In this document: positions 62,813 to 64,000 of the stretch, one piece after another
Layout: each line of letters starts with the position of its first letter
How positions within the stretch are numbered: position 1 is the first letter of the stretch
NCBI RefSeq assembly: GCF_025548555.1
Contig: NZ_JAJLPA010000005.1
Span: 107,314 to 171,313, forward strand
Reading direction: 5' to 3'
DNA from: Sphingomonas sp. A2-49
Lineage (GTDB): Bacteria; Pseudomonadota; Alphaproteobacteria; Sphingomonadales; Sphingomonadaceae
DNA length: 64,000 nt
Position numbers and translations under genes: made by a program
Notes under the pieces: model-generated
Databases searched by the model: none
The model's input: the letters and a program-made list of their open reading frames with translations, nothing else
What the model was told of the DNA's origin: nothing

Positions 62813-63469
62813 TCATCGGTATTCGAAAGTGATCGGCGGCGCCTTGCCTTGGCGCGCGAGTATTGGCGTCAGGAAGCCGCGCAGTGATCGTTCGCTGACG
62901 GGTAGGACGTCCGGACGCCGCAGCACCGCCTTGGCGAGCCGTTCCGCCTCCGGTTGAATGCGCTGCTGCAATTCCAGCAGTGCGGTCTTCTCGTCGATCA
63001 GCACGCCGCTCTCCAAGACGTCGTAGGACAGCAGTTTCACCGACGGTCGCGCGATCAGCCGCGGCTTGTGCAGCGAGATCACCAGACCGTTCTCGTCGCC
63101 CGCCACCCGAAACTTGCCGGGGGCCAGTACGTAGCCGATTGGATATTCGACGTGGTACTTCACGCGGATGCGCGCCGTGGAATCGGGAAACGGCGTGAAC
63201 CGGATCGACGTCTTGAGATCCTGATCCCGAACGATGTCGCGCGACAGGGTCATGGTCAGGAAGCTGGCCTTCCGCGCCACCGCCTCATTGATCACGGCTT
63301 GGTAGTCGATCAATCGGCGTCGAACGATGACGCCGCCGTTCGTGCTTTCGCCCGTCTGCCGCATGGTGATCGGGTCGGCCGGCGAGCCCTTCCGCGTTAG
63401 ATAGAAGCCCCCCGCCGCCAGCGCGATGATCGACGCGGCGATGAGCAGCTTGCCCTTCGCGCCGCGCAC
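62813..63469 (-). CDS. Membrane-anchored protein with DUF4230-like region
   Basis: About 218 residues from a GTG at 63,469, directly after the stop of the upstream lipoprotein gene with GGAAG in front; the same frame can also start at an ATG at 63,574, overlapping that gene. One membrane span (KLLIAASIIALAAGGFYL) is followed by a periplasmic domain with YPIGYVLAPGKFRVAGDENG, LVISLHKPRLIARPSVKLLS and a helix VLRRPDVLPVSERSLRGFL, whose order resembles DUF4230. Function unknown. It is followed by a terminator. Confidence 0.65.
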   Translation of the reverse strand: MRGAKGKLLIAASIIALAAGGFYLTRKGSPADPITMRQTGESTNGGVIVRRRLIDYQAVINEAVARKASFLTMTLSRDIVRDQDLKTSIRFTPFPDSTARIRVKYHVEYPIGYVLAPGKFRVAGDENGLVISLHKPRLIARPSVKLLSYDVLESGVLIDEKTALLELQQRIQPEAERLAKAVLRRPDVLPVSERSLRGFLTPILARQGKAPPITFEYR

Positions 63470-63470
63470 G

Positions 63471-63839
63471 TCAGCGCTTCCACCGAGCTTCGGCGAACGC
63501 CCTGCACGCCGTCCTGGCCTTGATGATGTTCCGCCCGGTCGAAACCCGGATGGTCTGTTCGTTGATCGGCTCAATGTCGCGGCCCCGCTTCTTGGCCTCG
63601 TCGTAGGCCCGGCTCGTCACCAGCGATCGGCACGCGACTAGCAACGCGCTCATCTCCGGCACGAACTGATAGCGGGAATAGCGGACCTCGACCGAGAAGC
63701 CAGCCGGCGTATCCTTGACGATGAAGTGGGCGTTCTTGTCTGCGACCTCGGTGAGGGGTCGAGACACGTCAGCCGGATGGGTGCAGGCGGCGAGCGCCAG
63801 AGTTGCGCTTAGAACGAGCGTTTTCGTGTGCTTTGGCAT
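63471..63839 (-). CDS. Small lipoprotein
   Basis: About 122 residues starting MPKHTKTLVLSATLALAAC, a lipobox with Cys after LAA. The mature part contains HFIVKDTPAGFSVEVRYSRY and LVACRSLVTSRAYDEAKKRG, ending RTACRAFAEARWK; Cys residues may pair. It is coupled to the membrane protein behind it. Family unknown; the pair probably acts in the cell envelope. Confidence 0.68.
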   Translation of the reverse strand: MPKHTKTLVLSATLALAACTHPADVSRPLTEVADKNAHFIVKDTPAGFSVEVRYSRYQFVPEMSALLVACRSLVTSRAYDEAKKRGRDIEPINEQTIRVSTGRNIIKARTACRAFAEARWKR

Positions 63840-64000
63840 GTTAGTTCTCCCGGTGATGTGACGTGGACGCGCAGCATCGCGCCGGACGCTGGTGCGCCGA
63901 CGTGTCACGGTGTGGATGCTGTCGATGATGCCGCCCCCTAGCGGGGCGACGTGCGGCTCAGACCTTTCGCCACCCCTATGTTCCTCTCGGGGCGACGGCC

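Overview
The window looks like a chromosome segment of a high-GC alphaproteobacterium of the Sphingomonadales, probably Sphingomonas or a close relative. The signs are four proteins with C-terminal PEPxxW sorting tails, a ChpT-type histidine phosphotransferase, the rluD-rpoH gene order, several TonB-dependent receptors, a TPR-sulfotransferase next to a receptor, and a GTTC-N7-GTTC SOS box.

1-13.3 kb is core chromosome. A chemotaxis/two-component cluster on the minus strand (chpT, cheA, cheW, cheY, cheB, the last cut by the window edge) is followed by a lone JAMM protease-like gene, rluD, rpoH, a flavin amine oxidase, mtgA, the dnaX-ybaB pair on the minus strand, recJ and tRNA-Glu(UUC).

13.9-28.9 kb is a secretion and cell-surface locus. 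Two exported PEPxxWA proteins (one a zinc metalloprotease) lie on the minus strand. After an AT-rich spacer come, on the plus strand, an ECF sigma factor, a FecR anti-sigma factor, a TonB receptor with an N-terminal signalling (STN) domain, an RTX subtilase, a TolC-like channel, another PEPxxW protein, and the ABC and HlyD subunits of a type I secretion system. This reads as one surface-signalling-controlled protease export module. The subtilase gene as given is out of frame in its middle; adding one base in each of two short homopolymers restores a continuous protein.

29-39.4 kb holds a decayed GH29 alpha-L-fucosidase next to a large TonB receptor, a divergent TPR-sulfotransferase, and a BlaI/M56 (BlaR1-like) regulatory pair with two operator-like palindromes ahead of another TonB receptor. 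39.4-46 kb has a TetR gene with two palindromic operators, a coupled operon (DUF2867, metallo-beta-lactamase fold, two NTF2-like proteins, then an MFS transporter), an aldo/keto reductase and a divergent LysR regulator.

At 46,111-46,155 lies the 3' 45 bases of a tRNA-Thr(CGU) gene without its 5' half, the usual footprint of an integrative element. From there to the right end everything looks accessory: small unknown proteins separated by a palindromic repeat, exported proteins and lipoproteins (some AT-richer), an SOS cassette (umuD, umuC, two small genes, an SRAP/HMCES protein), a PEPxxWA protein, a tyrosine integrase, a RepA-like ATPase with repeats around it, and two tandem paralogous small genes each with its own terminator. 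The intact tRNA-Thr that should mark the other end is not in the window, so at least 17.8 kb of the island is visible.
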